Origin: Loxodes magnus
Lineage: Eukaryota; Ciliophora; Karyorelictea; Loxodida; Loxodidae
NCBI GenBank assembly: GCA_946699065.1
Contig: CAMPDV010000318.1
Coordinates: 186,001 to 250,000 of the forward strand
Direction: 5' to 3'
Length of the DNA: 64,000 bases
Shown: positions 25,216 through 36,661 of the stretch, in pieces
Layout of the letters: the number at the start of each line of letters is the position of its first letter
Position numbering within the stretch: the stretch's first letter is position 1
Translations under genes and position numbers: made by a program
The notes under the pieces: model-generated
Database searches by the model: none
What the model was told of the DNA's origin: nothing
Seen by the model: only the letters and a program-made list of their open reading frames with translations

Positions 25216-26037
25216 AATTAAATTAAAAATTTTATGGATAATGGAATGTTTCCTTAATAGGTCCATAACCCCCTGCATTACCTTTTACAGGGTCTCGGAC
25301 TCGCCGGTTTCTCCACCCAAGTTCACTTCCGAGCTTTCCGAATAGTCTTGGAGATATCTTTTTTCTTCAAAGCTAACCATCCGAGGAAGGATAAAAATTT
25401 GTAAGTTCTTTCCAAATATTTGTTCTTATTTACCAATTCCTCCTACACTTTTTTCATAAGTGGAATAAACTGCCGCATATATAACATTTTTTCTTGAAAA
25501 TTTTTTCTGTCGTCATAGGTTATTCTTCTATTACCATTGAATCATTATTTCTTTTTAGGTCTTATTCCTCTAATTTTCCTAGTCTCTTTTTTATGTCCGT
25601 TATCTATTAAAATGCGTTTTCATACTTTAAGAAATCTGTTCCCATTTATTCATCAATTCTTACTATATCGCATCCTATTTCTTAATATCTGTTGTTAATG
25701 TCCTCTTTGGTCACAAATTCATTATGCGGTCTCTCGTCCTCGACATGATCTTATAAGTCTTATTGTAAACTCATGACGTAATGTTCGAGGTTCTCTACCT
25801 TATCAATGTAATCAAAAATGATTTAAACAAGAGACTTTTTATCTTAGTTCATAAGTTGTTCGAAGGTGTAACTTTTTTTTGAAATCTTGGAAGGAAATCA
25901 TTTTTCTTCTGAGATTTTACAATATTATTTCTTTTTTGTCTTTGTTGGAGTTTGTTAGAGCTGGAAAGATTGATCTAAGGAGCTACGAAAAGCCTTTTAG
26001 TCGAGAAAGCCTTTGTTCCATTCCGCCATCTTTTTTT
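25216..26037 (-). mobile_element. Gag-only retroposon j with 17-bp target duplication
   Basis: The element is bounded by a perfect direct repeat TATGCACTCTATACATA at 25199-25215 and 26038-26054. On the minus strand it begins ttttt-to-A run AAAAAAAAG directly before ATG 26029, only 8 bases into the element, and ends in a TTTAATTTAATTTA tail. Between the ORF and the tail is GC-rich sequence with a hairpin CCCTG...CAGGG (about 25265-25290). This is the clearest proof that these units move by target-primed insertion. Confidence 0.9.
25253..26029 (-). CDS. Gag-like CCHC protein of element j
   Basis: An intact reading of about 259 codons from ATG 26029 (MAEWNKGFLDQKAF). A Gln/Glu-rich coiled coil (about residues 60-160), the family motif D-S-M-V-I-E, then a perfect zinc knuckle C-Y-I-C-x4-H-x4-C at 25445-25486 with HLWKK around the His, and the family motif SSDGQLWRKK about 30 residues later. 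TGA is Trp in both the knuckle and the RKK motif. Predicted role: RNA-binding nucleocapsid-like protein that packages its own transcript. No polymerase, protease or endonuclease is present. No in-frame TGA remains before the tail, so the true stop is unknown. Confidence 0.8.
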
Positions 26038-26193
26038 TATGCACTCTATACATATACTTTAAATATTCTCTATATATAATTTATGAATATTTTATAATTT
26101 TAGAACTTTAATACTTTATTATTTGAATACTTTTAGAACTGCATACTTTTAGATCTATAATATTTATACTTCTTTTAATACTTTAATACTTAT

Positions 26194-27150
26194 TTAATTA
26201 ATTAATTTTAACTATAAGGGTTAGGGTCATCTTTAATTAGAGGAAATATTTCCTCAAATTAAAGACAATAAAAGTTTCTATATTCAATACTCAACTGTAC
26301 ATATCTTCATCTGAATCAATTTCAAACTGAGATAATTCTTCTTTGTCTTCAATAAGCTCATAGAATTGTTCTTCCATCTTCTTGTAATTTTTCTCCAGCT
26401 TCTCTAAACAAATTCTAAGGTCATTGTTGTCTTTTAAAGCTATTTATTCTGTTACTATTAATTACCAAGATCCTGTTTGATTAGTGTCACATTTGAATCA
26501 TCTAATATCAGCTTCTTTCTGTAAATACCTCCAAAGTAGCTACAATATAGCCTCCTCGATGTTCCAAATTATTTACGGTGCTGCTCAAGCACTCTTCTTC
26601 ACTTCGGACATCACCTCCAAAAATGTCCAGCCTTTTGACAACAATAGCAACGTTTTATTAAGGGCTTGAATTAAATTTTTATTCTGTTTACATTTTTTCA
26701 ATTTCCATCTTTTCTGATTGAAGTTAGTTTTTTTTGATTGGTATTCGAATTTCTTCTTTAATTTTCTATTGATTTGCTTCTAGGTTTTTTTCTAATAGTT
26801 CTAATTAGGAAGTTAAGGCTTCAATTTAAAACTAAACTTTACTTACCAAGTCTTGATCTTCCTTTTTTTTATCTTAAAAAAGAAGCCGAAGATTCAAGTT
26901 TTCCGCCTTCAGGATCTATATTTCGGTATTCATTTTCTCAATTAATGAATAAAGCTAAATAATGTCTTGCTCGTGGGGTTTCTCAAGCTTTTTCAGTTTG
27001 CTAGGAAATTCCGTATTTCCCAATCCTTAACAGGAGTAGATTTATCTTTTTTGAATTCTTGGTTCTTGTTAGTTAGCTGAGACTTAAGATTGATCTTTAA
27101 GGTTAGAATTAAAGGTTTAGATTTCCGGTTTTTTTCCATTTTTTTTTGTT
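26194..27150 (-). mobile_element. Gag-only retroposon k with 14-bp target duplication
   Basis: Flanked by ACTTTAATACTTAT at 26180-26193 and 27151-27164. ATG 27139 follows a run of nine A, 11 bases from the 5' end. A frameshift near 26980 separates the start (MEKNRKSKPLI) from the coiled coil (LYSLIEKMNTEIQILKAE); another precedes the zinc knuckle C-Y-C-C-x4-H-x4-C (26608-26649), followed by FGGIYRKKL. The 3' end has an 18-base near-perfect inverted repeat centred on AAATATTT (about 26229-26265) and the string AAGGGTTAGGG (26215-26225, plus strand). Confidence 0.85.
26291..26611 (-). CDS. Overlapping 106-residue ORF inside element k, Myb/SANT-like?
   Basis: In a different frame from the zinc knuckle, ATG 26611 opens a 107-codon frame ending in TGA 26291-26293, with no TAA/TAG in its last 46 codons. 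It reads MSEVKKSAWAAPQIIWNIEE..., then RYLQKEADIRWFKCDTNQTG-SWQ, then a long acidic coiled coil ending FEIDSDEDMYS. The Trp spacing and the helix pattern vaguely recall Myb/SANT-like DNA-binding domains, but I cannot confirm this. Its first third overlaps the gag C-terminus, so it may be a second overlapping gene, a frameshift product or a remnant of captured host sequence. Confidence 0.35.
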
Positions 27151-27199
27151 ACTTTAATACTTATAATATAAATATATTTATAATGTTAATTCCTTTCTC

Positions 27200-29562
27200 G
27201 TAAAGCTCAAACTCAACTACTCTCACTCAATTACAATGAAGTCCACTCTTCTCTCCTTAACATTACTGCCTTAGCTCCTTTTATGTCGTATATATTTATC
27301 ATGTTATCCTATGATTAATAAACACTACTACACATCCATAGTCTATTATTGCTGAAGAAACCATTATATCAGAAGTCAGTTGTTGGATCATGAGGATATT
27401 ATTAACCATCCTTTATTATTGTCTTATTGTCACACACAGATGTTTAGTTGAGATAATTTTGGCCAACCCATATATAAACTAATCAGAATCATTTACATAA
27501 ACACTTACTAAATTAGTTGCTGGCTTAGGTAATTAGATAATATGCTTCTTATGAACATTCTTTATGATGTCATATGATGATATTAGATTTGATCTTTTTA
27601 AATCCTATGTTCTATTTTGATTTTAAAAATTACCGCCTACTATTCAAACTCTTAAATATTATAAATATATCTCATTACCAGAGATATAGTCCTTGTAGCA
27701 TGGTAAAGACCTAGATCATTTACTCGTGTGTCATATACCTCAATAGAATTAAAGTAATTGATGGATCCAGTCCTCCTATAACATACACTAAACTGTCTCT
27801 GTCATTTCCCATTTATCTGATTTCTCTTGGTTAAATTAAATAGACTGATACTTTTACTTTAGTGTCATTATTAGAGCTTTTAAAAAATTAAAGAAGTACT
27901 TATTGTTGTCGTGATTAGTGCTTATTTGTAAGATCTTATCGAGATATGATTAAGTAGTTTTACCTCTCACCTATATCAAAAGATCATCATTGATCTAATA
28001 TGTTGATGATCAATTAGCATAAATAGGTGTAAGTGCTAATATCGTACTGTAGCTACATTATTTATCAGCATTGTCCAATTAGTAACTCTAAATCTTTCTT
28101 GTATTAATGAATACTCTCCTATAAGTATTTATCCTAGGTTACTACTTATTTACTCTCTTAATTAAATTATATTTGCAGATTGGCTCATTTACTAACTCAC
28201 TCCAACATTTATCCTTGAGTTATTGAATTTATTCCTTATACTATTCTAAATAATACGCTTTTTATTTGATTTATTATCCTTATTACTCTAATAAGTAAAT
28301 ATAACTTTTATTATTGTTTTCCAACTAAATATTAGTATTTTTTAGCACCTCTTACTTAATCAATAAGATTCTTATCTACTCTAAGTAATCTAGATTCTCT
28401 TAAGATAATTTCTTTAACTAGATTTATATTTAAGTGATTGTTAATAAGCTAACAGAAAGTTCCTATTGAAGATTTACTTATTTCTATCGAAGTTCTTAAA
28501 TTTCTTAAACATATTAAATCTATTTGACTTGTAGTTAGCTATCTTATTCAGTAACTATGTTAACCAGTTAGATCCTAGATTGACTTATTGATTTAAATTA
28601 TTGACCTAGCTTATGTAAGATGATATCTATTGCTCTAAGGAGATTTAATAGTGATACTCTTATTCTTACTTTTGTTATTAAAGGAGTATTTGCTGCAAGT
28701 CTTTGTATAATAGTTTCATTGCTAACTATAGTTACTTTATCTAGTTAGCTTATGTCATATTTCTCTAATAAACTGTGCTAGGCTAAATAGTTACACTAGA
28801 TTATTGCAATACAATTCTAGAGATTCTATATACTTAAAAGCTCTCATAATAGAGGATTATGATATGCTCTAGAACTTATTCTAGATTTCTAATTAAAAAT
28901 GATCCAACTAATTCCTCTTATTCTCGCACTGATTGATACTGTCTTAAAAGATGGTTTTGATAGAATTTATCTAGCTATCTGTTTCTTAAAGTAACTACAT
29001 TTATTTCTTTATTTAGCTTGATTAGTAATTTTCCATCTCTTAACAAGCTTACTAGATATTCTATTTTACCTATAGTTATATTTAAACTATATTGTCTATT
29101 CTCGATATCTACTACTAACTACCTATATCATTGATTCATTATATAGTAGTCTAGTCTCTACTTAATGTCTCTTAAAGTAGATTCTATGTAACTCTTTAAT
29201 TGCTATATTGCCTCTTATACAGTAATACATCTATGCTTTTGATGAGATTCTTACTAGCATTGTACACAGATTCTTATGTTATCCTATATACATTATAGAG
29301 TTAAATAATACTACTAATGTATCTAGCAAATGTCCTAAATATTGGAGATCTATTTCTATTGACTAACTAGATTCATAATTGCTAATGTTTCGATTGATCT
29401 TTCAGTAATTAGATTGTGCTTGCTACAAGTAAATTTCAAATAGAGCTTGTAGACAGTTTCTATGCATTTCTCACAAAGAATACACTCGCAGTCTAACTTC
29501 CTTGATCATCTTAGTTCTTAGATGAAGTCTTCTTCACAATCTTCACACTTAGCTGCTGACAT
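27200..29562 (-). CDS. RING / B-box / coiled-coil / kelch (TRIM-like) protein
   Basis: ATG 29562 starts MSAAKCEDCEEDF. Cysteines at residues 6, 9, 25, 27, 30, 33, 46 and His49 make a RING-like finger (spacing unusually tight in the middle). Residues about 79-115 form a B-box (C-x2-H ... C-x2-C-x4-H-x2-H), followed by several hundred residues of Gln/Leu/Ile-rich coiled coil. The C-terminus is kelch-like (YVIGGLDPS, EVYDTRVND, RVWIVGGNF), but these lie in different frames, so the last ~450 bases carry frameshifts or the copy is decaying there. The order is that of metazoan TRIM proteins with a kelch end. Predicted activity: ubiquitin ligase. No clear stop could be chosen. Confidence 0.65.
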
Positions 29563-29904
29563 TTTATTTTTTGAATGAGTCAAAAAAAAGTAACTTAATA
29601 TTTTATTATATAGATATTACTTAAGAAATTAACTGAAATTAAATTTGCTTTAATTGTATCAAATTACTAAAATAGTACCTACTTTTAAAATTATTACATC
29701 AAATCAAACATTTTTCCCTCTCAATCTAAGTCATTATACAACATTTAACACCAGCTACACAAAACCACTTCTATGCTATACTGCTTACTTAAATCATTCA
29801 AAATTCATTTATTAACTCATTTTCCAAACTTAGGAGAAATATCTATGAAGATAAAGAAAACTAAGAAAATAATACCACTTTCAAAGGAAGTAGTTCAACT
29901 ATAG
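29563..29904. other. Spacer between TRIM-like gene and unit B
   Basis: AT-rich DNA upstream of the minus-strand TRIM-like gene, so it should contain that gene's promoter. Nothing further is recognised. Confidence 0.4.
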
Positions 29905-30689
29905 GTAAATTCATTTATGGGCTTTTTCGATATTCTTCCCTAATTTTTATCTTTATTTTACCTGGCTAATGATCTCCTATTTGTCTCTACTGATATAATT
30001 TTGTGCTGATAATGTTAGTCGTGATATATTGATCCGTTAAGAAATATTATATTTTTATTTTTTCTTTCCCTTATGTTGTGATGATGGTTGGATCTTGAAT
30101 TGGATCTTTACACTCTAAAAGATAATCTTTCATCAAGTTAAATAAGTATTAGCCTGCATTATACTGCTTATACGGTAAAAATTGGAGAACATGCTCATTA
30201 AATTCCCCTAATATTAAAATTATAATCCTTTGTGCCTGTTTCTATTATGTATTATTATAGACTTTCGTAAAAGGGTATTAGTTAATCAGAGTTGGATGTT
30301 GTAGTACTATATACGTTTATCAATACCAGTTAATCATCAAGTGTTAAACCTATTAATCTTTCTCTGAAATAATTATGCTTGATTGAGATCTGCTATATTT
30401 AATACTTTGGTTCTGATGGTAATTCCATCTTTTATATAAAATGATACTCCTTTGTAGTGTTTTGTACTCAATTTTATTATAGCTCTGAATCCGTATATGT
30501 AAGGCATTTCAGCAGTTTGATCCATAAATATTTCTTAAATTACCATAATTTTTATCTTCTTTTACGCATAAACTTGTTTAATTCTTCCTTGCTTAATTTT
30601 ATTCATCTGACATTTGCTGTGCCTTTGCTTAATTCTTTCTATTTTATTATATTATTTTTTAAAACCGCCATAGTTGTTCGAAGGTGAAC

Positions 30690-30960
30690 AACAAGGTCAT
30701 CTTCATCAGAGGTTGGGGAAGTTAAGTACCCATAATCGACTTTATGTCTTCCTCTGCTTTGGTTTGACCTCGAGACATAAGATTCTTAGACCTTCGACAC
30801 TGACTTGGCTTGGCTTCGTTTATTTTTAATTCTGGAACTAAAAAGAAATAATATTGCGAACTTCATCAGAGATGGGGAATTTAAGTACCCATAACTGACA
30901 CATGTCGTCCTCTGCTTTGGTGATGCAATGAGACACAATCCTGCCATGTCCTTGGACCTC
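30690..30960 (+). ncRNA. Duplicated structured RNA-like segment
   Basis: Two copies share CTTCATCAGAG, GGGGAA-x-TTAAGTACCC and TCCTCTGCTTTGGT in the same order. Each can fold as CAGAG...CTCTG enclosing a GGG...CCC hairpin, and the first is closed by TCGAAGGT...ACCTTCGA (about 30675-30800). GAAGTTAAG and GGTGAA recall 5S rRNA internal sequences, but the rest does not match well enough to claim a 5S-derived element. Confidence 0.35.
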
Positions 30961-30992
30961 CAGAAAGTATTAAAGATTACGAGTATTCTAAA

Positions 30993-31075
30993 ATTATATC
31001 AGTATTGAACATTTTTATCAGTATCTGATAATTTTATCAGTAACAAACATTCTTGTCAGTATGAAACATTTTTTT
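30993..31075 (+). repeat. Short tandem repeat, ~20-base unit x4
   Basis: Four imperfect tandem copies of TATCAGTATNNAACATTTT. They lie between the duplicated structured segment and the family hairpin inside the inserted element of unit B. Confidence 0.75.
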
Positions 31076-33266
31076 TTAAAGAGCTGCGCACCAACGAGAG
31101 TGCTACGCGCTCTATAATCAAATTTATTTATTTATATATTCATTTTTTAAATAGTTTCTGGTTTCTAGTCGACCAAGTAGGCAATCCGGCGCAATCATGT
31201 CTGCACTGCAAGTACTCTTGTAATAGATGCCACCACAAAAAAGTAAGAAGGGGCCCATTGTGTGACAAGCCTTACTTGTTTGAGGTTTCACTCTATCGGT
31301 ACGAGAATTCGACTAAAGGGAGTCGAAATCCAGATCTCAGGGTTGTCCTGATTTTACATGTCGCTATTCTAATCAGGAATTTAGAAAATAAAGAAGAAAT
31401 GACTGAGATCACAATAACTATTTTTAGAAGAATTTATCCTAATTGGGTCATTTGACACAAATAGTGGAATGTTCTCTAACTCCAGCCTTTGCAAGAATTA
31501 CAATAATTTAAAGAGTGAAGACAATCAATTTTAATTATAAAAACGGAGAGAAGAAGATAAGAATCAAAGAGACCAAATGAAGCTAGAAACATTTCTAAAC
31601 TATTATTAATAATTAAATTTGGTTTCTTTATTTTTCGTGGTGAACCAAACAATGGTGGTACCAGGCTAATTTAATTAATTAATTTATATTAATCTTTTTT
31701 GTACTTCCTATATTTCTAGATCCTCCTAACCTGCATTTTTAGCTTCCTCTTCTTTAAAAGCGTGAAAATAAATCTTTCTAACGTTTATTATTTTTCCTGT
31801 ACTTATGTCTTCAATTTTTTTACTCGATATTATCTTCCTTGCCATTATATATATATATTTTTTTTTTTAGGCAGCGCTATGTTTATGCATACTTCCTTCC
31901 TGTCACTGTTTTCTAGTTGTTTCAGTTCTTTTGCCATATTTCCTATTTTACTTCTGTTTTTTGTGACATTGATAGTTTCGTCTTAGTTTTATTTATTTAA
32001 TTTTGTAGTTAAATATCTATTAAAGTCGATCGCTTTTAATGTAACTTTAGTATGGCTTAAACTTGTTGTCTTTAATAGAAATAAAAAGTGGTATTCTATT
32101 TGAAGGTTAATTCTCTTCAGTTTTCTTCACTTTCTTTTCCTTCACGATCTGTTTCTCTTTATAATAAGGTATTTTATTCCTGATTTCCAAATGCATTTTT
32201 AATTGCTAACTTTATAACTTTTTTCTTAAGTATTAATTTGTAGTATGACCTTTTTGTTACAGTTCATATATTTTAAAAATTTATGGATGATTCAAGTGAG
32301 TGCTTATACCTTCTTCGTCTAACTTATCTGGTATATTTTCTGCATCTTTAATCTTCTTCAATTCTAAATAATTTTTCATTTTCCCATTGGCTCAAATTGT
32401 ACCTTTTACGGTTCTGATCTCTGTACATACTATTTCTGCGTACTGCTATAGATAGATTTCTACCTAGTTCAAACTTAATAAATGTTAAGTGTTCAATGAA
32501 TCAGGTGTTTCTTAATGTTGTAAAATTCCTCTATGTTTCTTTGCTCTTTTGGTGTTACAAAATTTCTACTCTTCCATGTTTAATTATTTGCGAATTTTGT
32601 GTGTATTTCCTTATTTTTGAATCATATAATAATTATTCCTGTCTGAAAGAATTTCACATTTTCAATATTTTTACCATATTCTTAAATCAGATATCTAAGA
32701 AATGCCTGAATCATTTCATTCCCTTCCTTTCTTCTAGACTGAGTCTTTGGTTGTAGAAATTTTATTCTAAAATTTATTGAAATAAGTAACTCCTACTCTT
32801 TTAGCATTTTTGAGCTGCGCATTATCTTCCTCATTTTATGACATTTGCCATTTCCTTTCTTCTTCCATTATAATAATAAGCACAGAGCTGAGATCTGATA
32901 TGATGTTCTAAATTACCTACCATTTTTGATAGGTTACTTAGTTTTAACATTTCTGTCCCTTATTTTTAATTCGTTACTTCTAGTAGTTTAAATATTTTGC
33001 GACAGAGACGTTTTTCTTAAAAATAATATAAAAATCTGATTAAGTTTTAAAGCTCTTTCATGCCTTTGTTAAATTTACCTTGTTGTCTCGATCCGAGATT
33101 GGTAGCATGTGGATTGTGAGATAGCTACTTTATATAAGAGCTTAATTTTATTGTTTAATGTATGTAAATAAAGTAATAATGTAATAATAGATATAATTGA
33201 CTGTATTTTTGATGGTAACTGTTATAAATTAGCTTTATAGCTTTTGTAGTCTAAATAATAATAAAA

Positions 33267-34661
33267 ATGTAAGCGTTACCAAAATGCTTAATCTGCTTAG
33301 AAGATTACAACTTAACTAATGCTCTTCCAACTGTCTTACCTTGTGGACATATTTACTGTGGTTTGTGTTTGAATACTCAGTACTGATTATAAGGCATAAT
33401 GTAATGTCCTATTTGTTAAAAAGGATTCCATTTTAGATTTGATGATTTACCTTAAGAAAGTGATTTAATAAGAGTGATATTTTAAAACTAATAATACATA
33501 TAAAAGATTTAAGATGCTAGATAGAAATTAAAAGAGATAAGGAGGTAAATTATGGAAAAATCTAAAACCATTACAACCAAATAATCAAACATTAGTAATA
33601 CTCTCATAATACCACTAACTAATATCATCATCAATCATTAACCAACATTTATCTACCAAAAATAACACTCAAATATTATCTAATTCTACTAATCACTAAA
33701 ACCAACTATACTCTAATATAACTCATAACCACCTACAATACTAAACTCTAAATTAACTTACAATCTAATAAGATAAAAACTATAACACAATACTAAGTAA
33801 CCAAATAAGATTTAGACTAATTAACATAAACTAAGCTACCACTCCATATAATCTAACTATATTCACTTTTTTGATTGCGAAATTTAAAAATTAAGTTTAT
33901 TTAATATTTAAACAGAGTAATTACGATAAGTCTAAGTTTAAATTATAATTCCAGACGCTAGTAAAAGTATAGAATATTAAAATAAGTTATATTTAATTGG
34001 AGGATATAACTCAAATTAAAAGAAAGGAATAAAAGAAACTTGATAATTTGATTATGAGGGTAATAGAATAAAACTTAGTGATCTAAATGAGGGAAGAGGT
34101 TACTTTGGAATAGCAGCTGCTTAAAAATATGTTTATGTGGTTGGAGGATTTACTAATAATAATCAAATGTTATAATCAGTAGAAAAGTTAAAGATAGAAA
34201 ACTAAAGTAAATGATAAAACTGTACTTAGTTTCCATTTTAAATAGCATGTTAAACTTTAGTAGTAGACAAAGATGAATAAAATATTTATTCTTTTGGAGG
34301 CGTAAATTAGAAAGTATAATCTTTAAAAGATATATGAAAGTATAACATATAGAATGATAGATGGAGTAAGTAAAATTTAAATCTTCCTGAAAGTGTTTCT
34401 ATGCCTATAGTTTCTTTAGAGCCTCTTGTTATTTTTGGAGGTGGTAAAAATTGTTCTACGAATGAATATTCAAGAAGAATATATAAAAGAAGCAAAGAAT
34501 AATGGGAATAAAGTTAAACATTTAAAGATGTTGTAGCTTTAACGGAGATGAAAATAAGAAATAACTATGGATATGTTTTTGCTGTAGAATAGCCAAGAGC
34601 TTCAATAATGAGGATTGATTTAGAAAAATTGAGTTATAGAAGTATTAGAAGTCATAACTGA
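33267..34661 (+). CDS. RING-kelch protein, copy B
   Basis: 465 codons including the conserved TGA stop, the same length as the other three copies. The RING finger and linker are almost identical at the DNA level to copy A. In the kelch half there are amino-acid differences (for example SVSMPIVSLEP for the equivalent SIAFSIVCLEP stretch) but no frame change. TGA encodes the same RING and kelch tryptophans. Divergently arranged with the minus-strand LINE ORF1 (ATG 32868) and followed by the plus-strand ORF1 at 35273. Confidence 0.9.
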
Positions 34662-35272
34662 TAAACATAATAATAATATCTATATTATTAATATTATTTA
34701 TTATAAACATAATTTAATATGTAAAGAAGTAGTTTAAAGATCTATAATTAGGTAAATTTACTACTATATTTTAAAATATTTAAAGCGTCTGAAATAAATA
34801 AAGAATAAAATTTTATCTAAACATCTTTAAAAATCTATTATTCAAATATTATTATTATTCAGATACAAAAATAAATCTTATAACATACTTATATTCAACA
34901 CAGTCAAAAAACAATCTCTAAATACATTCTTATATTCAAATTATACAAGTACTACTTAGATTACTCTATTATTTATCTAATCAAATCAAAACTATTATCA
35001 AATTATCATTAAGCTATACCTATATCTAATACTAATTAAGTCATAACTACTATCACCAATTTAACATTTTCAAATCTAAAATAAATTATTTCCTTTATAT
35101 TATTTAAACTAGCTACTATATATCATTAAAAATGCCCCATATCCAATAATGAAATCAAACCATTATAGCTCTTATACTCTCGATAAAAACTTAAACATAA
35201 TAATTTTTCGAGATTAATATGATAGACCATTAAACTATACTCAGTTACATCCAAATAAAGTTTTTAGAAGGG
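34662..35272. other. Conserved spacer of unit B
   Basis: Equivalent to 16027-16631, diverged by substitutions. The TCTCGA...TCGAGA inverted repeat (about 35183-35218) is conserved before the ORF1 start. Confidence 0.5.
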
Positions 35273-36235
35273 ATGTCTAATGATGAGAAAAAGCAAGAAA
35301 AATATGATGAAATAATAAAGTTAGCAGAAAATAAAATATTTTAATTAGCAATTTTTTGAAAAAAATAAAGAGAATAAAATAGAAAACTTTGTCTAAGAAA
35401 TAGGAATAATCTATCGATTATAGAGAGTCATTTCAAACGTTACAAATCAAACATAGCAAAAATAAAATAACCTTACATTAATTGAACTCTTCAGTACTGT
35501 TAGAGAGAACTTGGATAATATATAGATTAAGTAGGAATAATAGCAACTGGACTTATTCTAACTTTTTTATTTGATTAAGAATAAATTAATAAATTCTATA
35601 ACATAAAAAATAATAATATTAAACTTTTTATATTTTAACAAGTAGAGAAATTAAATTAATACGACAATAATAATAACTACCTAATTCACTTTGGTATAAG
35701 AAAAAGCTTAGTTTCAACAGAAAAATAGCTAAAAGCCTTCACAAAAATCAAACAAAAAGTTTTACATATGTGTAAAGTTAAGTCATTTGGCAATATGATG
35801 ATGCGTAAATTATCAAAAAATTGGACACGATACTATGAAGAAGATAAAAAAGCAAATAAAATTAACAATCAATTGGATTGAAAAATCAAAAAAAATAGTA
35901 AAATATGTAATAAGAAAAAACATGCTGAAATAAAAGATACATAAATATAAATAAGATACCTAAAGAAATGCTAAATAAAGAATAAGAAATTATAAAGATT
36001 GGCAGCAACATATTTAATTCTAAAGAATAAAAATTCCTTAAATAATTATTTAAATTGCACCTGAGATAAATAATAACTGATAGAATCATAAAAGATCATT
36101 TAAATGAAAAAACATCGAGATAAAATGACTTAATTTCCTTAGATTTATGAAAAAAACCAAAGTTTAGCATTATAGAAAAAAAATGCTATTGCCAAAAACC
36201 CATTGAACAAATAAGTTCTAAAAAGTAACTGTTAT
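35273..36235 (+). pseudogene. LINE ORF1, unit B, frameshifted
   Basis: Starts MSNDEKKQEKYDEIIKLAE, then switches frame near 35345. Later segments (IELFSTVRENLDNIQIKQ; WWCVNYQKIGHDTMKK near 35802-35845) match unit C. The latter resembles a zinc knuckle with two cysteines lost (C-x2-Y-x4-H), suggesting this ORF1 and the gag-only proteins share ancestry. After 36235 the sequence is not LINE endonuclease as it is in unit A. Confidence 0.55.
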
Positions 36236-36661
36236 ATTTTTTATCACTCCAATCTTTTTAAATAATTGTTTAAATCTCCAATTCGAAAAGATAATCCTTT
36301 TAATGCATTATACAATTAATTTAGTTGTTTGTAAGAGATATAGCTTTACTTTTTGATTGTGAATGATTCAATTCTTTATAAAAATTCTTTTATTCTTATT
36401 TTTATCTTTACTATCCTATTTATATTTCATTTTTCATTTTGTTTGTTAAAACTTTCTAATCTAATTTTTACTTCACTTCATCTTAAAATTTATTACTTAT
36501 TTACAACTCTTTCCTTATCAAATTATTAGCTCATCAAACTGAGATAACACTAACTTTTAAGATCTACAACCCTTCAAATCATAGATAACCTAACTATAGG
36601 ACCTTAATAACTTATCTTTATCTCAATAATTAGACAAAATGTTTTAATATTTTCTATAAAT
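36236..36661. other. Shared non-coding segment of units B and C
   Basis: AT-rich sequence present also at about 49815-50224, absent from unit A. No protein or structure recognised. Confidence 0.4.

Larger units (their letters stand above)
30655..31683 (+). mobile_element. GC-rich composite retroposon with 8-bp target duplication
   Basis: This block is absent from the same point in units A and D and is bounded by TTATATTA (30647-30654 and 31684-31691). It holds two diverged copies of a structured segment (30690-30800 and 30870-30960), a 20-base minisatellite, a family hairpin (31088-31103) and a second GC-rich section (31165-31470) related to 6278-6480. The right end is a TTAATTAATTAATT tail, which sets the orientation. 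No gag protein is recognisable. It looks SINE-like and possibly composite. Confidence 0.6.
29905..32868 (-). mobile_element. LINE 5' half (ORF1 + endonuclease), unit B, interrupted
   Basis: The unit B copy of the minus-strand LINE: ORF1 from ATG 32868 and endonuclease down to 29905, where similarity to units A and D begins abruptly. It is interrupted by a 1.03 kb insertion (30655-31683). It differs from the other copies by many substitutions and small indels, so it is inactive. No reverse transcriptase follows. Confidence 0.75.

Noticed and set aside
26484..26962. Two short plus-strand ORFs (26484-26669, 26774-26962)
   Set aside because: Antisense shadows of gag element k, whose coding strand is minus.
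30690..30800. 5S rRNA gene
   Set aside because: Only short phrases match; the second half of 5S is not recognisable.
30690..30960. Hammerhead ribozyme, suggested by CTGATGA on the minus strand
   Set aside because: The required GAAA and matching stems are not in place.
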